Positions 39,435 through 52,100 of a DNA stretch of 64,000 bases are shown here, one piece after another. This stretch comes from Lysobacter capsici (lineage in GTDB: Bacteria; Pseudomonadota; Gammaproteobacteria; Xanthomonadales; Xanthomonadaceae). The stretch is taken from contig NZ_CP094357.1 of assembly GCF_014779555.2 (NCBI RefSeq), forward strand, positions 5,580,001 through 5,644,000, read 5' to 3'. The translations under genes and the position numbers were made by a program. Every line of letters begins with the position of its first letter. Position 1 is the first letter of the stretch. The notes beneath the pieces were generated by a model that saw only the letters and a program-made list of their open reading frames with translations, was not told the DNA's origin and made no database searches.

Positions 39435-42400
39435 TCAGTAACTCCCGACCATGTTGAGAAACCAGCCACGATGGTCGTAATCGAAATTGGTGAGGTCGTC
39501 GCTGAACTGCGTGAAGTTGTAGCCCACGCCGACGCGGAAATTCTTGCCGATGTCGCGATCGACGCCGATCAGCGCGCCCTGCTTGCGGCCGCCGTCCTTG
39601 ACGTCCAGCCACCGGTATTCGGCCAGGCCGTGCCAGACCTCCTTGAACTCGTAGCGCGCCTGCAGCGCGGCGAAGGTGGTCGAGGAATCGGCCCACTCGC
39701 CCTGCAGCCGGCCGAAACGCACCTCGCCGACCCGCCGCGCCAGCTTGCCGGCGAACTCCCAGCGGTGGTTCGGGTGGTAGATGCCTTCGAACGCCAGCAC
39801 TTGGCTGCGCTGATCGTAATCGGCGATGTTCGGACCGACCTGCTCCAGCGCCGAAACGTCGTACAGGAAGGTGTACTTGCCCAGCAGCGCCCAGCGCGTG
39901 TCGTTGTAGGGACGCCATGAGAAACCGACATTGCTTTCGACGAACTTGGCGCCGGCGTCGCGGTTGATCTGATCGCGGGTCTGCGAATAGTTCAGCCGCC
40001 CGGCGACGCGGAAGCTGTCGTTGAGCTTGTGCAGGAAGCGGTTGCTCGAGGTCCACTGCTCGCGTCGCTCCGCGCCGCTGTCGCGCCGCCATTCGAGCTT
40101 GCTCGACCATTGGGTATCGACCGAATTGCGGCCGCCGCTGAGGCTGACCGCGCGGCGGTTGACCTGACCCAGTTCGGCGGCGCGATCGAGCGTCGCCTGC
40201 TGCAGGGTGAAGCCCAGGTTCCAGCCTTCGCCGGGATAGAAATCCATGCCGTAGGTGTGGGCCAGGCCGGATTCGTTGGGCGCCTTGAGGAACTGGCTTT
40301 CGTTGAACAGGTTGACCTGGTTCGACAGGCGCCAGCGCTGGCCCAGGATCCAGCCGCTGTTGAGGCGGTCGTTGAACAGCGGGTCGTGCTCGGTGGTGTC
40401 GGTCGAATAGGTGTAGCTGCCGTACAGGCTGTGATCGGGCGCGAGACGGTATTCGGCGTTGACCTTGGCCGCGTCGCCGCGATCGCCGGTGGTGAGTTCG
40501 GCGCCGACGCTGGACAGTTCGCCGAACAGGTACTTGGCGCCGACGCTCAGCGCATCGTTGTCGGCGTAGCGGCCGTCATCGTCGTCGACGGTGACCTGCG
40601 CGGTGCCGAACAGCTCCAGCTGGGCGCTGAGCTGCTGGCGGTAGTCGAGCGCGGCCAGGGTGCCGTTGGCCTCGCCGCTCAGGCGCTGCTCCTGCACCCG
40701 CCGCACTTCGCCGCTCACGGTGATGTCGTCGTTGAGGCGCCATTCGCCGGTCAGCTGGGCCTGGGTCAACGACTCCTTGCCGCGTTCGGCCACGCTGTAG
40801 CGGCCGAACAAACGCAGCGCCGGGGTCAGTTCGCCGTTGAACTCGAAGCCGCGCTCTTCGATCGGCTCGCCGATGTCGTAACGCGAAATCGAATAGCCGG
40901 CGTCGACCTTGCGCCACCACGAGCCCACGGTCCAGTCGCTTTGCGTCCAGCCCAGTTCGCGCAGATTGGCCCGCGCCTCGACCGAGCGCGCCTTGCCTTC
41001 GCGGTCCTTGAGACCGGAATTGAGTTCGGTGAAGCTCAGGCCGCCGTTGTCGGAGAAGAACACCGGCGCGCTGGTCGCCTGGGTCTGGGTCTGTTCGAGC
41101 TTGAGGTAGGTGCCGCGGCCGGCCTGCAGGGTGAGGTCGGCGCCCTTGAGGCTGTAGTCCTCGCCCGAGCGCTTTTCGTCGATGTAGGTGCCGCCCACCG
41201 CGACGTGATCGCCGAACCAGTGCTTGCCGCGGAAACCGGTCGCCATGTCGTCGGCGTCGAACCCGCTGGGCACGTATTCGTAATCGACCAACAGGATCTG
41301 CTGATAGCCGTCGAGCGGAGTGTCGTGGGTCAAGGTGCGCAAGCCGTCGCGCGACACTTGCGACAGCGGCTTGTCGAGCAGGATGCGGCCCTGCAGTTCA
41401 TCGATTTCGTAATCGGCGCCGCGCACCAGGTCGACCCGGTTCTCGACCCGGCCGGTGGTGGGGTCGCGCACTTCGATGGTGAGCTTCTCCGAGCCCGGCA
41501 ACACATCGCCGTGCTTGAGGTAGTACAGGCGCGCACCGGTGCCGAGCAGTTCGGTATGGCCCGGCGCGGTCTGCGCCTGCGATCCGAACACGCGCAGCTG
41601 CGAACCGGCCTCGCCGATCGCGGTGGTGCGACGGCTGCGCCAATCGAACGCGCCGCCGTACAGCGAACGGTTGTACTGGGCGTATTCGGTGCCGGTGATG
41701 CCGGTGTTGAAGTTGCCCCACAGCGCCTGGTTCTTGTCCCAGTCCACGCGCAGGTACAGGCGGCCCATGGTGTCGACGTCGCGGTAGGTCACCGAGTCGT
41801 CGCCGTACACCGGGTAGTACAGGTCCGGGTCGAGGCGGCGGAACACGTCCTGCGGGTCGGCGTCCCAGAAGCCGTTGAACAGCTCGCGGATCTCGCGTTC
41901 CTGGGTATCGGCCTGGGCGGTGACCAGGTACTTGCCCTTGACCTTGCCCTTCAGATAGAACGCCAGGCGCCCATCGATCAGGAAGTTGTCGTCGTAGCGA
42001 TCGTCCGGCGTCACCGGCTCGACCGAACCCGACGCGCTGTTGCCCGACACGGTGACATCGGCCATCGCCACCGCGAACAGATAGCGGCCGGTGACATCGA
42101 CGTCGATCGCGTGATGCAGCGCCGGCTCGTCCTTGCGGCCGCCGACTTCGATATCGAAGCGATGCTTGCCGACCGGCACCAGGTACTCGGCGACCAGCTT
42201 GCGCTCCAGATCGACCGGATGCATGCGGCCGTTGATCTTGATCGACATGCCGTCGGGGATGTTGCGCCCCTGCAGGCGCACGCGCGAGCCGTAGATCGGG
42301 ATGTTCTGCTGGCGCAGGTTGTCCTGGCCGAAGATGCTGTCGATCTGGCTGCGCTGTTCGGCGTCCTGCTCGCTCAGCGAGGCGCCGAATTGGCGCTCGG

Positions 42401-43178
42401 TGGCGTTGCGCAGGATCTGCGCGCCGCGTTCGGCTTCTTCCGGCCGGACCAGTTGGATCCGCCGCGGGAAGGTTTCGTCGAAGCTGCCGTCCTCGCCGTA
42501 GGCGCGGACGATATAGATGAGTTCATCGTCCGCGCGCAGCTTGAGCTCGGCCGGCAACGCGCCGTCCCATTCGACATCGCTGACCGCCGCGAGCGGCATC
42601 GGCACCGTCGCGATCGGGCTGACCAGGTCGGAATCGCTCGCGCGGTAGATCAACACCTCCGCGCGTTTGATGAAGGCCGCGTAGTTGTTGTAGGCATAGA
42701 AGCGGACCGGCTTGACGATCCTGCTGCCGTCGAACGCGATCAGCGACGGCGCCGACACGGTCATTTCCGGACGGCCGAGGTTGGGATCCTCGGTCGCCCA
42801 GATCACGCCGCCACCGGGCAGTTGCATCGACCATTTGCCGACCACGACCGCCTTGCCGGGCACCGGCGTCTGCTGCCAGACCGAGTTGCTGTCCTCGGCT
42901 TCGATCGTGACCCGGCGGTCGGGTTGCAAGACCTCCGAGGAGGAACGCTCGCTGGTGCCTTGCGTGACCGGCTGCCGTTTGCCGCGCGTGCGCAGTTCGA
43001 ACAGCACGCCCTGATCGCTGCCGCAGCCGGCGTCGTTGCACTCGACCTCGCTGCTGTCCTGCGGCTTGTCCGGCGCGGCGCCGGGCGGAGTCGCCGGCGG
43101 CGCGGTTTGCGCGCCGGCGACCTTGACCAGGCCACCGAGGATGCAGATCAGGGTGTAATCGAGCAGTTTCATTTTCAT
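39435..43178 (-). CDS. Outer-membrane beta-barrel partner of the giant protein
   Basis: A 1,247-residue protein from ATG 43178. GGGGG before the ATG lies next to the stop codon of the giant gene, so the two are tightly coupled. A signal peptide (M-K-M-K-L-L-D-Y... cleaved near A-G-A/Q-T) is followed by about 500 residues of periplasmic beta-rich domains with two cysteines near the start (C-N-D-A-G-C). From about residue 600 on, alternating amphipathic strands with aromatic girdles run to the very end, M-V-G-S-Y, whose terminal aromatic is the BAM beta-signal. No TonB box or plug motif is evident, so I do not call it a TonB receptor. It probably anchors, exports or presents the giant neighbour; that is inference. 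Confidence 0.75.
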   Translation of the reverse strand: MKMKLLDYTLICILGGLVKVAGAQTAPPATPPGAAPDKPQDSSEVECNDAGCGSDQGVLFELRTRGKRQPVTQGTSERSSSEVLQPDRRVTIEAEDSNSVWQQTPVPGKAVVVGKWSMQLPGGGVIWATEDPNLGRPEMTVSAPSLIAFDGSRIVKPVRFYAYNNYAAFIKRAEVLIYRASDSDLVSPIATVPMPLAAVSDVEWDGALPAELKLRADDELIYIVRAYGEDGSFDETFPRRIQLVRPEEAERGAQILRNATERQFGASLSEQDAEQRSQIDSIFGQDNLRQQNIPIYGSRVRLQGRNIPDGMSIKINGRMHPVDLERKLVAEYLVPVGKHRFDIEVGGRKDEPALHHAIDVDVTGRYLFAVAMADVTVSGNSASGSVEPVTPDDRYDDNFLIDGRLAFYLKGKVKGKYLVTAQADTQEREIRELFNGFWDADPQDVFRRLDPDLYYPVYGDDSVTYRDVDTMGRLYLRVDWDKNQALWGNFNTGITGTEYAQYNRSLYGGAFDWRSRRTTAIGEAGSQLRVFGSQAQTAPGHTELLGTGARLYYLKHGDVLPGSEKLTIEVRDPTTGRVENRVDLVRGADYEIDELQGRILLDKPLSQVSRDGLRTLTHDTPLDGYQQILLVDYEYVPSGFDADDMATGFRGKHWFGDHVAVGGTYIDEKRSGEDYSLKGADLTLQAGRGTYLKLEQTQTQATSAPVFFSDNGGLSFTELNSGLKDREGKARSVEARANLRELGWTQSDWTVGSWWRKVDAGYSISRYDIGEPIEERGFEFNGELTPALRLFGRYSVAERGKESLTQAQLTGEWRLNDDITVSGEVRRVQEQRLSGEANGTLAALDYRQQLSAQLELFGTAQVTVDDDDGRYADNDALSVGAKYLFGELSSVGAELTTGDRGDAAKVNAEYRLAPDHSLYGSYTYSTDTTEHDPLFNDRLNSGWILGQRWRLSNQVNLFNESQFLKAPNESGLAHTYGMDFYPGEGWNLGFTLQQATLDRAAELGQVNRRAVSLSGGRNSVDTQWSSKLEWRRDSGAERREQWTSSNRFLHKLNDSFRVAGRLNYSQTRDQINRDAGAKFVESNVGFSWRPYNDTRWALLGKYTFLYDVSALEQVGPNIADYDQRSQVLAFEGIYHPNHRWEFAGKLARRVGEVRFGRLQGEWADSSTTFAALQARYEFKEVWHGLAEYRWLDVKDGGRKQGALIGVDRDIGKNFRVGVGYNFTQFSDDLTNFDYDHRGWFLNMVGSY

Positions 43179-43189
43179 GGCAGGCCCCC

Positions 43190-46100
43190 TCACTTGCCCG
43201 GCTTATCGGCAGGGGCTGCCGGGTCGTTGCTGATATCGACGCGCAGATGCTGGCGCAGCTCCGGGGTGGCGTGGGCGACGATCGCCTCGAACACCGCCCG
43301 CGTGCGGCGCATGCCGAGCGCGACGTTGTACTCGTCCGAAGCGCGCAGATCGGTGTGGCCGGTGATGACCACACGCGTCCCGCGCAATTGCTCCAGCGCC
43401 GCGGCCACCTTGGCGATCACCGGCAGGTACTTGGGCTTGATCGTCGCCTTGTCGGTATCGAACAGCACCGTGCCCAGCAGCGGCCATTGGGCGAAGCCCA
43501 CCACCATCGTCGCCGGGTCCTGCGGATCGGTGCGGACACTGATCCGCAGGGCCTTGAACAGCTGCGGGTCGACCATGGTCTCCAGCGACTTGCGCACCGC
43601 CAGGGCACGGTCCATCGCCAGCGTCTCGTTCTCGCCGTTGGCGGTGATGACGATCTCGCCGCCGCCGTACTGCTTGATCTTCGACGCCATGTTCTCGATC
43701 GCCGGCAGGTATTGCGGCGTGACCTGGGCGCTGGCCGGCGAGAACATCACCTCGCCGATCCGCATCTCGACCTGTTCCTGCGTGCCGGGGATTTCTCCCG
43801 GCGGCAGCTTGACGCCGAAGTCGAAGCGCACCGGGATGCCCGGAGTCAGACGCCGCACCAACGGGTTGTCGGTGGTGAACGTCGCGCCCGGCGGCAAGGT
43901 GGCCGGATCGACCTTGAGGATGAAGTTGCGGCCGCGTTCCCACGGACCGCCCGCCACGCCCTCGAGGTGGTAACGGCCGAACTGGTCGGTTTCGATCAAC
44001 AGGCCTTCGACCGAGGCGATGCGCACACCGGGAATGCCGCGTTCGTCGATGCCGTGATTGCTCACGATGTAGTCGACGCGGTAGCCCTCGGCGGTCTGCG
44101 CGACTTGGCGTTCGACCTTCGGCTCGGCGGCCGTGAGGTTCTTGGCCGCGTCGCCGCTGAGCTCAGTGCGGGTGTTGCCGGCCGCATCCATGCGCACGGT
44201 GATGCCCTGCGCGGTGGTCAGCGCGAAGCCGTCGTCGAACTTGGGTTCGCGCAGCGTCTGGCTGATCACCACGCGATGGTCGGCGACCGGATCGGCCTCG
44301 GACTGACGCGCACTGATCTTGCCCAGGTCGATGCCGTGCAGCATCGGCGAGCTCGCGTCGGGCTCGGGCTTGGCGCCGTCGCCGCGATCGACCGTGGTCG
44401 AGTTGGCGACATAGGCGTCGACCGCGAAGCCGCCCTGCACGCGCACCCGACTCAGGTCGGCCGAATCCTGCCAGCCGTCGCCGTCGCGATCGTCGAACAC
44501 GGTGCCGAGCAGCAGCGACTCGTCGAGCAGCGGATCGGCGATCAGCTGCACTTCGGCCGTCGCCTCGTTCGAGCGCACGTCGCCGTCCTCGGCATAGGCG
44601 CGGTTGACGTGAGTACCGGGACGCACGCCGGCGCCGACCCGCAGCAGATACATCACGGTCGCGCTTTCGCCGGCCTTGATGTCGATCTGGTCGACCTTGA
44701 TCGGGTAGCTGCCGACCTGGCGGCCGCCGCCATCGCGATCGGCCACTTGCACGCTGCCTTCGACCAGGGTGAAGCCGGCCGGCGGGGTGTCGGTCAACGT
44801 CGCATCGACCGTGTCGACCTGGCCGACGTTCTTGATCGTCAGCGTGTAGCGGACCAGATCGCCGATCTTCACGTCGCGCGGATTGGCCTGCTTGGTCACG
44901 AACAGATCGCTGCTCGCCTCGGGCTCGACTGGAACGATCGCGGTCGCATCGGCGGTCGCCGTGCCGGTGGCGGTTCCGCCGCCGCCGAGATTGCCGTAGC
45001 GCGCGGTCACCTTGACCATGTTGTCCAGCGTGCCGCCGGCGTTGGCTTCCTCGCGGGTGATGGTGTGCGTGTACGCATTGCAGTCCGTGCTCGCCCCCGG
45101 TGCGAGCGAGGTCGCGCCGCAGCTCAGCGTGGTGGCCGGATAGTTCTCCAGCACGTCGCTGGTGGCCATGTCGTTGAGGGTGATGTTGCCGGTGTTGCTG
45201 ATGCGCACCGAATAGGTGATCACGTCGCCGGCATTGCCCACGCCCTGCTTGCCTTCGTCCACGGTCAGGGTCGCGACCTTGACGATGGCCACGGCCGGAC
45301 GCGCCTCGATCGGCACGGTGACGGTGGGATGGCAGCGCGCTTCGGTCGAACCCGCCGGGCAGACGTTCGGCGTGCTGGTGCTCACCGTCGCGGTGTTCAC
45401 CACCGAGCCGTTGTCGGCGTCGACCTGGACGACCTTGTAGGTACCGGTCAGCACGCAGGTGCCGGTCGGCGCGACGCTGGCGCAGGTGATCGTGTTCGGC
45501 GTGATCTTGTCGTCGCTGACGACCACGTCGGTCAGATCGATGTTGCCGGTGTTGGTCGCGGTGACGGTGTAGGTCAGCGTGTCGCCCACGCTCACCCGTC
45601 CGTCGCCGTCCTCGTCGGCGTTGGCGGTCATGGCCTTGGCCGAGCTCAGATTCGGCATCTGGGTCACCGGCACATCGACGCGCGGGTTGCACTTCGGATC
45701 GGCCGAACCGACCGGGCAGACCGGCTGGCCACCCGGAGGCGGCGTGTCCACCACCGTGGCGGCGTTACGGATCGTGCCCGCGTTGGCGTCGGCCGGCGTG
45801 ACCCGATACGTACCGGTCAGCACGCAGGTCGCGCCCGGCACCACGATCGCGCAGGTCGTCGTGTTCGGCGTGATCTTGTCGTCGGTCACCACCACGTTGC
45901 CGAGATCGATATTGCCGATGTTGGTCACGGTGATCGTGTAGCTCAGGGTATCGCCCACCGTCACCGAGCCGCTGCCGTCTTCGTCGGCGTTGGCGGTCAT
46001 CGCCTTGGTCGAACGCAGCTCGCCGTTGCGCGGCAGCGGGGTCTGGGTGGATGCGGGGCTCGACGTCACCGGCGTTCCGCTGGGCGGCGTACCGGTGGCG

Positions 46101-49100
46101 GTCGCGGTGTTGTCCGACGTACCGGCGTTCACTTCCTCCTGGGTGATGGTGTGGGTGCCGGTGCAGGTCGTGCTCGCATTCGGCGCCAGCGTGGTCGCAT
46201 TGCAGATCGCCGGCGCGTCGAGCTTGGCGTCGTTCACCACCACGTTGGTCAGGTTCACGTTGCCGGTGTTGGTGATCACGAAGGTGTAGCCGATCGTGTC
46301 GCCCGCATCGGTCACGCTGGCGTTGGCGCCCAGGTTCGTGGTCGGTGCGCCCGCGGTCTTGGTGATGGTCAACGCAGGGTTGACCAACACCGGGTGGGTC
46401 GTGGTGCAGGACGTGCACTCCGGATCGGGATCGCCGCCGCCGTTGCCGACGACGCTGTTACCGACCGTGCCCGATGCATTGGCATTGATCGTGGTCGTGT
46501 AGCTGACCGCGTAGGTGCCTGGCGCGGTACCGGCCGGCAGGGTGCAGACCACCGGACCGGTGCCCGTGCAGGTGTACGCACCCGGCGCGGTGATCGCAGC
46601 GAACGTCTGATCGCCGGTGATCGTGTCGGTCAGGGTGTAGGCCGACGTCAGCGCCGCAGTGCCCACCGTGGTGGTGACCGTGTAGGTGATCGTCGCGCTC
46701 GGGTTGACCGTGGTGCCGGTCGCCGGGTCGGACGACTTGCTAGTGCTGATCACCGGCAACGCCACGGTGTGGGTCGTGGTGCAGGACGTGCACTCCGGAT
46801 CCGGGTCGCCGCCGCCGTTGCCGACGACGCTGTTACCGACCGTGCCCGATGCATTGGCATTGATCGTGGTCGTGTAGCTGACCGCGTAGGTGCCTGGCGC
46901 GGTACCGGCCGGCAGGGTGCAGACCACCGGACCGGTGCCCGTGCAGGTGTACGCACCCGGCGCGGTGATCGCAGCGAACGTCTGATCGCCGGTGATCGTG
47001 TCAGTCAGGGTGTAGGCCGACGTCAGCGTCGCGGTGCCCACCGTGGTGGTGACCGTGTAGGTGATTGTCGCGCCCGGATTGACGCTCGTGCCCGATGCGG
47101 GGTCGGACGCCTTGGTGGTGCTGATCACGGGCGCCGCGACCGTGTGGGTCGTCGTGCAGTTGGTGCACTCCGGATCCGGATCGCCGCCGCCAGTACCGGT
47201 CACGCTGTTACCGACCGTGCCGGCCGCATCGGCGTCGACGGTGGTCGTGTAGGTCAGCGTGTAGGTGCCCGGCAAGGTGCCGGCCGGCAGGGTGCAGGAC
47301 AGCGCACCCGTGCAGGTGTAGCTGCCCGCATTGGTCACCGAACCAAAGGTCTGATCGCCGCTGATGGTGTCGGTCAGGGTGTAAACCGACGTCAGTGCCG
47401 CCGTCGTCACCGTGGTCGACAAGGTGTAGGTGATCGTCGCGCCCGGGTTGACCGTGGTGCCCGTCGCCGGATCCGACGACTTGCTGCTGCTAATCACAGG
47501 CGCCGCGACCGGATGGGTCGTGGTGCAGTTGGTGCACTCCGGATCCGGATCGCCGCCACCGGTACCCGTCACGCTGTTACCGACCGTGCCGGCCGCATCG
47601 GCGTTGACGGTGGTCGTGTAGGTCAGCGTGTAGGTGCCCGGCAAGGTGCCGGCCGGCAAGGTGCACGACAACGCACCCGTGCAGGTGTAGCTGCCCGCAT
47701 TGGTCACCGAGCCAAAGGTCTGATCGCCGCTGATGGTGTCGGTCAAGGTGTAGACCGACGTCAGCGCCGCGGTACTGATCGTGGTGCTCAGGGTGTAAGT
47801 GATCGTCGCACCCGGATTGACCGTGGTGCCGGTCGCCGGATCCGACGACTTGCTGCTGCTGATCACCGGCGCGGCGACCGTATGGGTCGTGGTGCAGTTG
47901 GTGCACTCCGGATCGGGATCGCCACCGCCGGTACCGGTCACGCTGTTGCCGACCGTGCCCGCCGCATCGGCGTCGACGGTGGTCGTGTAGGTCAGCGTGT
48001 AGGTGCCCGGCAACGTGCCAGCCGGCAGGGTGCACGACAACGCACCCGTGCAGGTGTAGCTGCCCGCGTTGGTGACCGAACCAAAGGTCTGATCGCCGCT
48101 GATCGTGTCGGTCAGGGTGTAGACCGACGTCAACGCCGCCGTCGTCACCGTGGTCGACAAGGTGTACGTGATCGTCGCGCCCGGATTGACCGTGGTGCCG
48201 GTCGCCGGATCCGACGACTTGCTGCTGCTGATCACGGGCGCGGCGACCGTATGGGTCGTCGTGCAGTTGGTGCACTCCGGATCGGGATCGCCGCCACCGG
48301 TACCCGTCACGCTGTTACCGACCGTGCCGGCCGCATCCGCGTCGACAGTGGTCGTGTAGGTCAGCGTGTAGGTGCCAGGCAACGTGCCGGCCGGCAAGGT
48401 GCACGACAGCGCACCCGTGCAGGTGTAGCTGCCCGCGTTGGTGACCGAACCAAAGGTCTGATCGCCACTGATGGTGTCGGTCAGGGTGTAAACCGACGTC
48501 AGTGCCGCCGTCGTCACCGTGGTCGACAAGGTGTAGGTGATCGTCGCGCCCGGGTTGACCGTGGTGCCCGTCGCGGGATCCGACGACTTGCTGCTGCTGA
48601 TCACGGGCGCGGCGACCGTATGGGTCGTCGTGCAGTTGGTGCACTCCGGATCGGGATCGCCACCGCCGGTACCGGTCACGCTGTTGCCGACCGTGCCGGC
48701 CGCATCCGCGTCGACAGTGGTCGTGTAGGTCAGCGTGTAGGTGCCCGGCAACGTGCCGGCCGGCAAGGTGCACGACAGCACACCTGTGCAGGTGTACGAA
48801 CCCGCATTGGTCACCGAACCAAAGGTCTGATCGCCGGTGATCGTGTCGGTCAGGGTGTAGACCGACGTCAATGCCGCCGTCGTCACCGTGGTCGACAAGG
48901 TGTAGGTGATCGTCGTGCCCGGATTGACCGTGGTGCCCGTCGCCGGATCCGACGACTTGCTGCTGCTAATCACAGGCGCCGCGACCGGATGGGTCGTGGT
49001 GCAGTTGGTGCACTCCGGATCCGGATCGCCACCGCCGGTACCGGTCACGCTGTTGCCGACCGTGCCGGCCGCATCGGCGTCGACGGTGGTCGTGTAGGTC

Positions 49101-52100
49101 AACGTGTAGGTGCCTGGCGCGGTACCGGCCGGCAGGGTGCAGACCACCGGACCGGTGCCCGAGCAGGTGTACGCACCCGGCGCGGTGATCGCAGCGAACG
49201 TCTGATCGCCGCTGATCGTGTCGGTCAGGGTGTAGACCGACGTCAGCGCCGCGGTGCTGATCGTGGTGCTCAGGGTGTAGGTGATCGTCGCACCCGGATT
49301 GACCGTGGTGCCCGTCGCCGGATCCGACGACTTGCTGCTGCTAATCACAGGCGCCGCGACCGGATGGGTCGTGGTGCAGTTGGTGCACTCCGGATCCGGA
49401 TCGCCGCCACCGGTACCCGTCACGCTGTTACCGACCGTGCCGGCCGCATCGGCGTTGACGGTGGTCGTGTAGGTCAGCGTGTAGGTGCCCGGCAAGGTGC
49501 CCGCCGGCAAGGTGCACGACAGCGCACCCGTGCAGGTGTAGCTGCCCGCATTGGTCACCGAACCGAACGTCTGATCGCCGCTGATGGTATCGGTCAGGGT
49601 GTAGACCGACGTCAGCGCTGCGGTGCTGATCGTGGTGCTCAGGGTGTAGGTGATCGTCGCGCCCGGGTTGACCGTGGTGCCGGTCGCCGGATCCGACGAC
49701 TTGCTGCTGCTGATCACCGGGGCCGCAACCGGATGGGTCGTGGTGCAGTTGGTGCACTCCGGATCGGGATCGCCGCCACCGGTACCGGTCACGCTGTTAC
49801 CGACCGTGCCGGCCGCATCCGCGTCGACGGTGGTCGTGTAGGTCAGCGTGTAGGTGCCCGGCAAGGTGCCCGCCGGCAAGGTGCACGACAGCGCACCCGT
49901 GCAGGTGTAGCTGCCCGCATTGGTCACCGAACCAAAGGTCTGATCGCCGCTGATCGTGTCGGTCAGGGTGTAGATCGACGTCAGCGCCGCCGTCGTCACC
50001 GTGGTCGACAAGGTGTAGGTGATCGTCGCGCCCGGATTGACCGTGGTACCGGTCGCGGGATCCGACGACTTGCTGCTGCTGATCACGGGCGCGGCGACCG
50101 TATGGGTCGTCGTGCAGTTGGTGCACTCCGGATCCGGATCGCCGCCGCCAGTACCGGTCACGCTGTTGCCGACCGTGCCGGCCGCATCCGCGTCGACGGT
50201 GGTCGTGTAGGTCAGCGTGTAGGTGCCCGGCAAGGTGCCGGCCGGCAGGGTGCACGACAGCGGACCGGTGCCGGTGCAGGTGTAGCTGCCCGCATTGGTG
50301 ACCGAACCGAACGTCTGATCGCCGCTGATCGTGTCGGTCAGGGTGTAGACCGACGTCAGCGCCGCCGTCGTCACCGTGGTCGACAAGGTGTAGGTGATCG
50401 TCGCGCCCGGGTTGACCGTGGTGCCCGTCGCGGGATCCGACGACTTGCTGCTGCTGATCACGGGCGCGGCGACCGTATGGGTCGTCGTGCAGTTGGTGCA
50501 CTCCGGATCGGGATCGCCACCGCCGGTACCGGTCACGCTGTTGCCGACCGTGCCGGCCGCATCGGCGTCGACGGTGGTCGTGTAGGTCAGCGTGTAGGTG
50601 CCCGGCAAGGTGCCGGCCGGCAAGGTGCACGACAACGCACCCGTGCAGGTGTAGCTGCCCGCATTGGTCACCGAGCCAAAGGTCTGATCGCCGCTGATGG
50701 TGTCGGTCAAGGTGTAGACCGACGTCAGCGCCGCGGTACTGATCGTGGTGCTCAGGGTGTAAGTGATCGTCGCACCCGGATTGACCGTGGTGCCGGTCGC
50801 CGGATCCGACGACTTGCTGCTGCTGATCACCGGTGCGGCGACCGTATGGGTCGTGGTGCAGTTGGTGCACTCCGGATCGGGATCGCCACCGCCGGTACCG
50901 GTCACGCTGTTGCCGACCGTGCCCGCCGCATCGGCGTCGACGGTGGTCGTGTAGGTCAGCGTGTAGGTGCCCGGCAACGTGCCAGCCGGCAGGGTGCACG
51001 ACAACGCACCCGTGCAGGTGTAGCTGCCCGCGTTGGTGACCGAACCAAAGGTCTGATCGCCGCTGATCGTGTCGGTCAGGGTGTAGACCGACGTCAACGC
51101 CGCCGTCGTCACCGTGGTCGACAAGGTGTACGTGATCGTCGCGCCCGGATTGACCGTGGTGCCGGTCGCCGGATCCGACGACTTGCTGCTGCTGATCACG
51201 GGCGCGGCGACCGTATGGGTCGTGGTGCAGTTGGTGCACTCCGGATCGGGATCGCCGCCACCGGTACCCGTCACGCTGTTACCGACCGTGCCGGCCGCAT
51301 CCGCGTCGACAGTGGTCGTGTAGGTCAGCGTGTAGGTGCCAGGCAACGTGCCGGCCGGCAAGGTGCACGACAGCGCACCCGTGCAGGTGTAGCTGCCGGC
51401 ATTGGTCACGCTGCCGAACGTCTGGTCGCCACTGATCGTGTCGGTCAGGGTGTAGACCGACGTCAGCGCCGCGGTGCTGATCGTGGTGCTCAGGGTGTAG
51501 GTGATCGTCGTGCCCGGGTTGACCGTGGTGCCCGTGGCCGGATCCGACGACTTGCTGCTGCTGATCACCGGGGCCGCAACCGGGTGGGTCGTCGTGCAGT
51601 TGGTGCACTCCGGATCCGGATCGCCGCCGCCAGTACCGGTCACGCTGTTACCGACCGTGCCGGCCGCATCGGCGTCGACGGTGGTCGTGTAGGTCAGCGT
51701 GTAGGTGCCCGGCAACGTGCCGGCCGGCAGGGTGCACGACAGCGGACCGGTGCCGGTGCAGGTGTACGAACCGGCATTGGTCACCGAACCGAACGTCTGA
51801 TCGCCACTGATCGTGTCGGTCAGGGTGTAGACCGACGTCAGTGCCGCGGTGCTGATCGTGGTGCTCAGGGTGTAGGTGATCGTCGCACCCGGATTGACCG
51901 TGGTGCCCGTCGCCGGATCCGACGACTTGCTGCTGCTGATCACCGGCGCCGCGACCGTATGGGTCGTGGTGCAGTTGGTGCACTCCGGATCCGGATCGCC
52001 ACCGCCAGTGCCGGTCACGCTGTTACCGACCGTGCCGGCCGCATCGGCGTCGACGGTGGCCGTGTAGGTCAGCGTGTAGGTGCCCGGCAAGGTGCCGGCC

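Noticed and set aside
39435-43178. TonB-dependent receptor annotation for the barrel gene
   Set aside because: No TonB box or plug-domain motif could be seen. The N-terminal half looks like periplasmic beta domains, so only an outer-membrane barrel call is supported.
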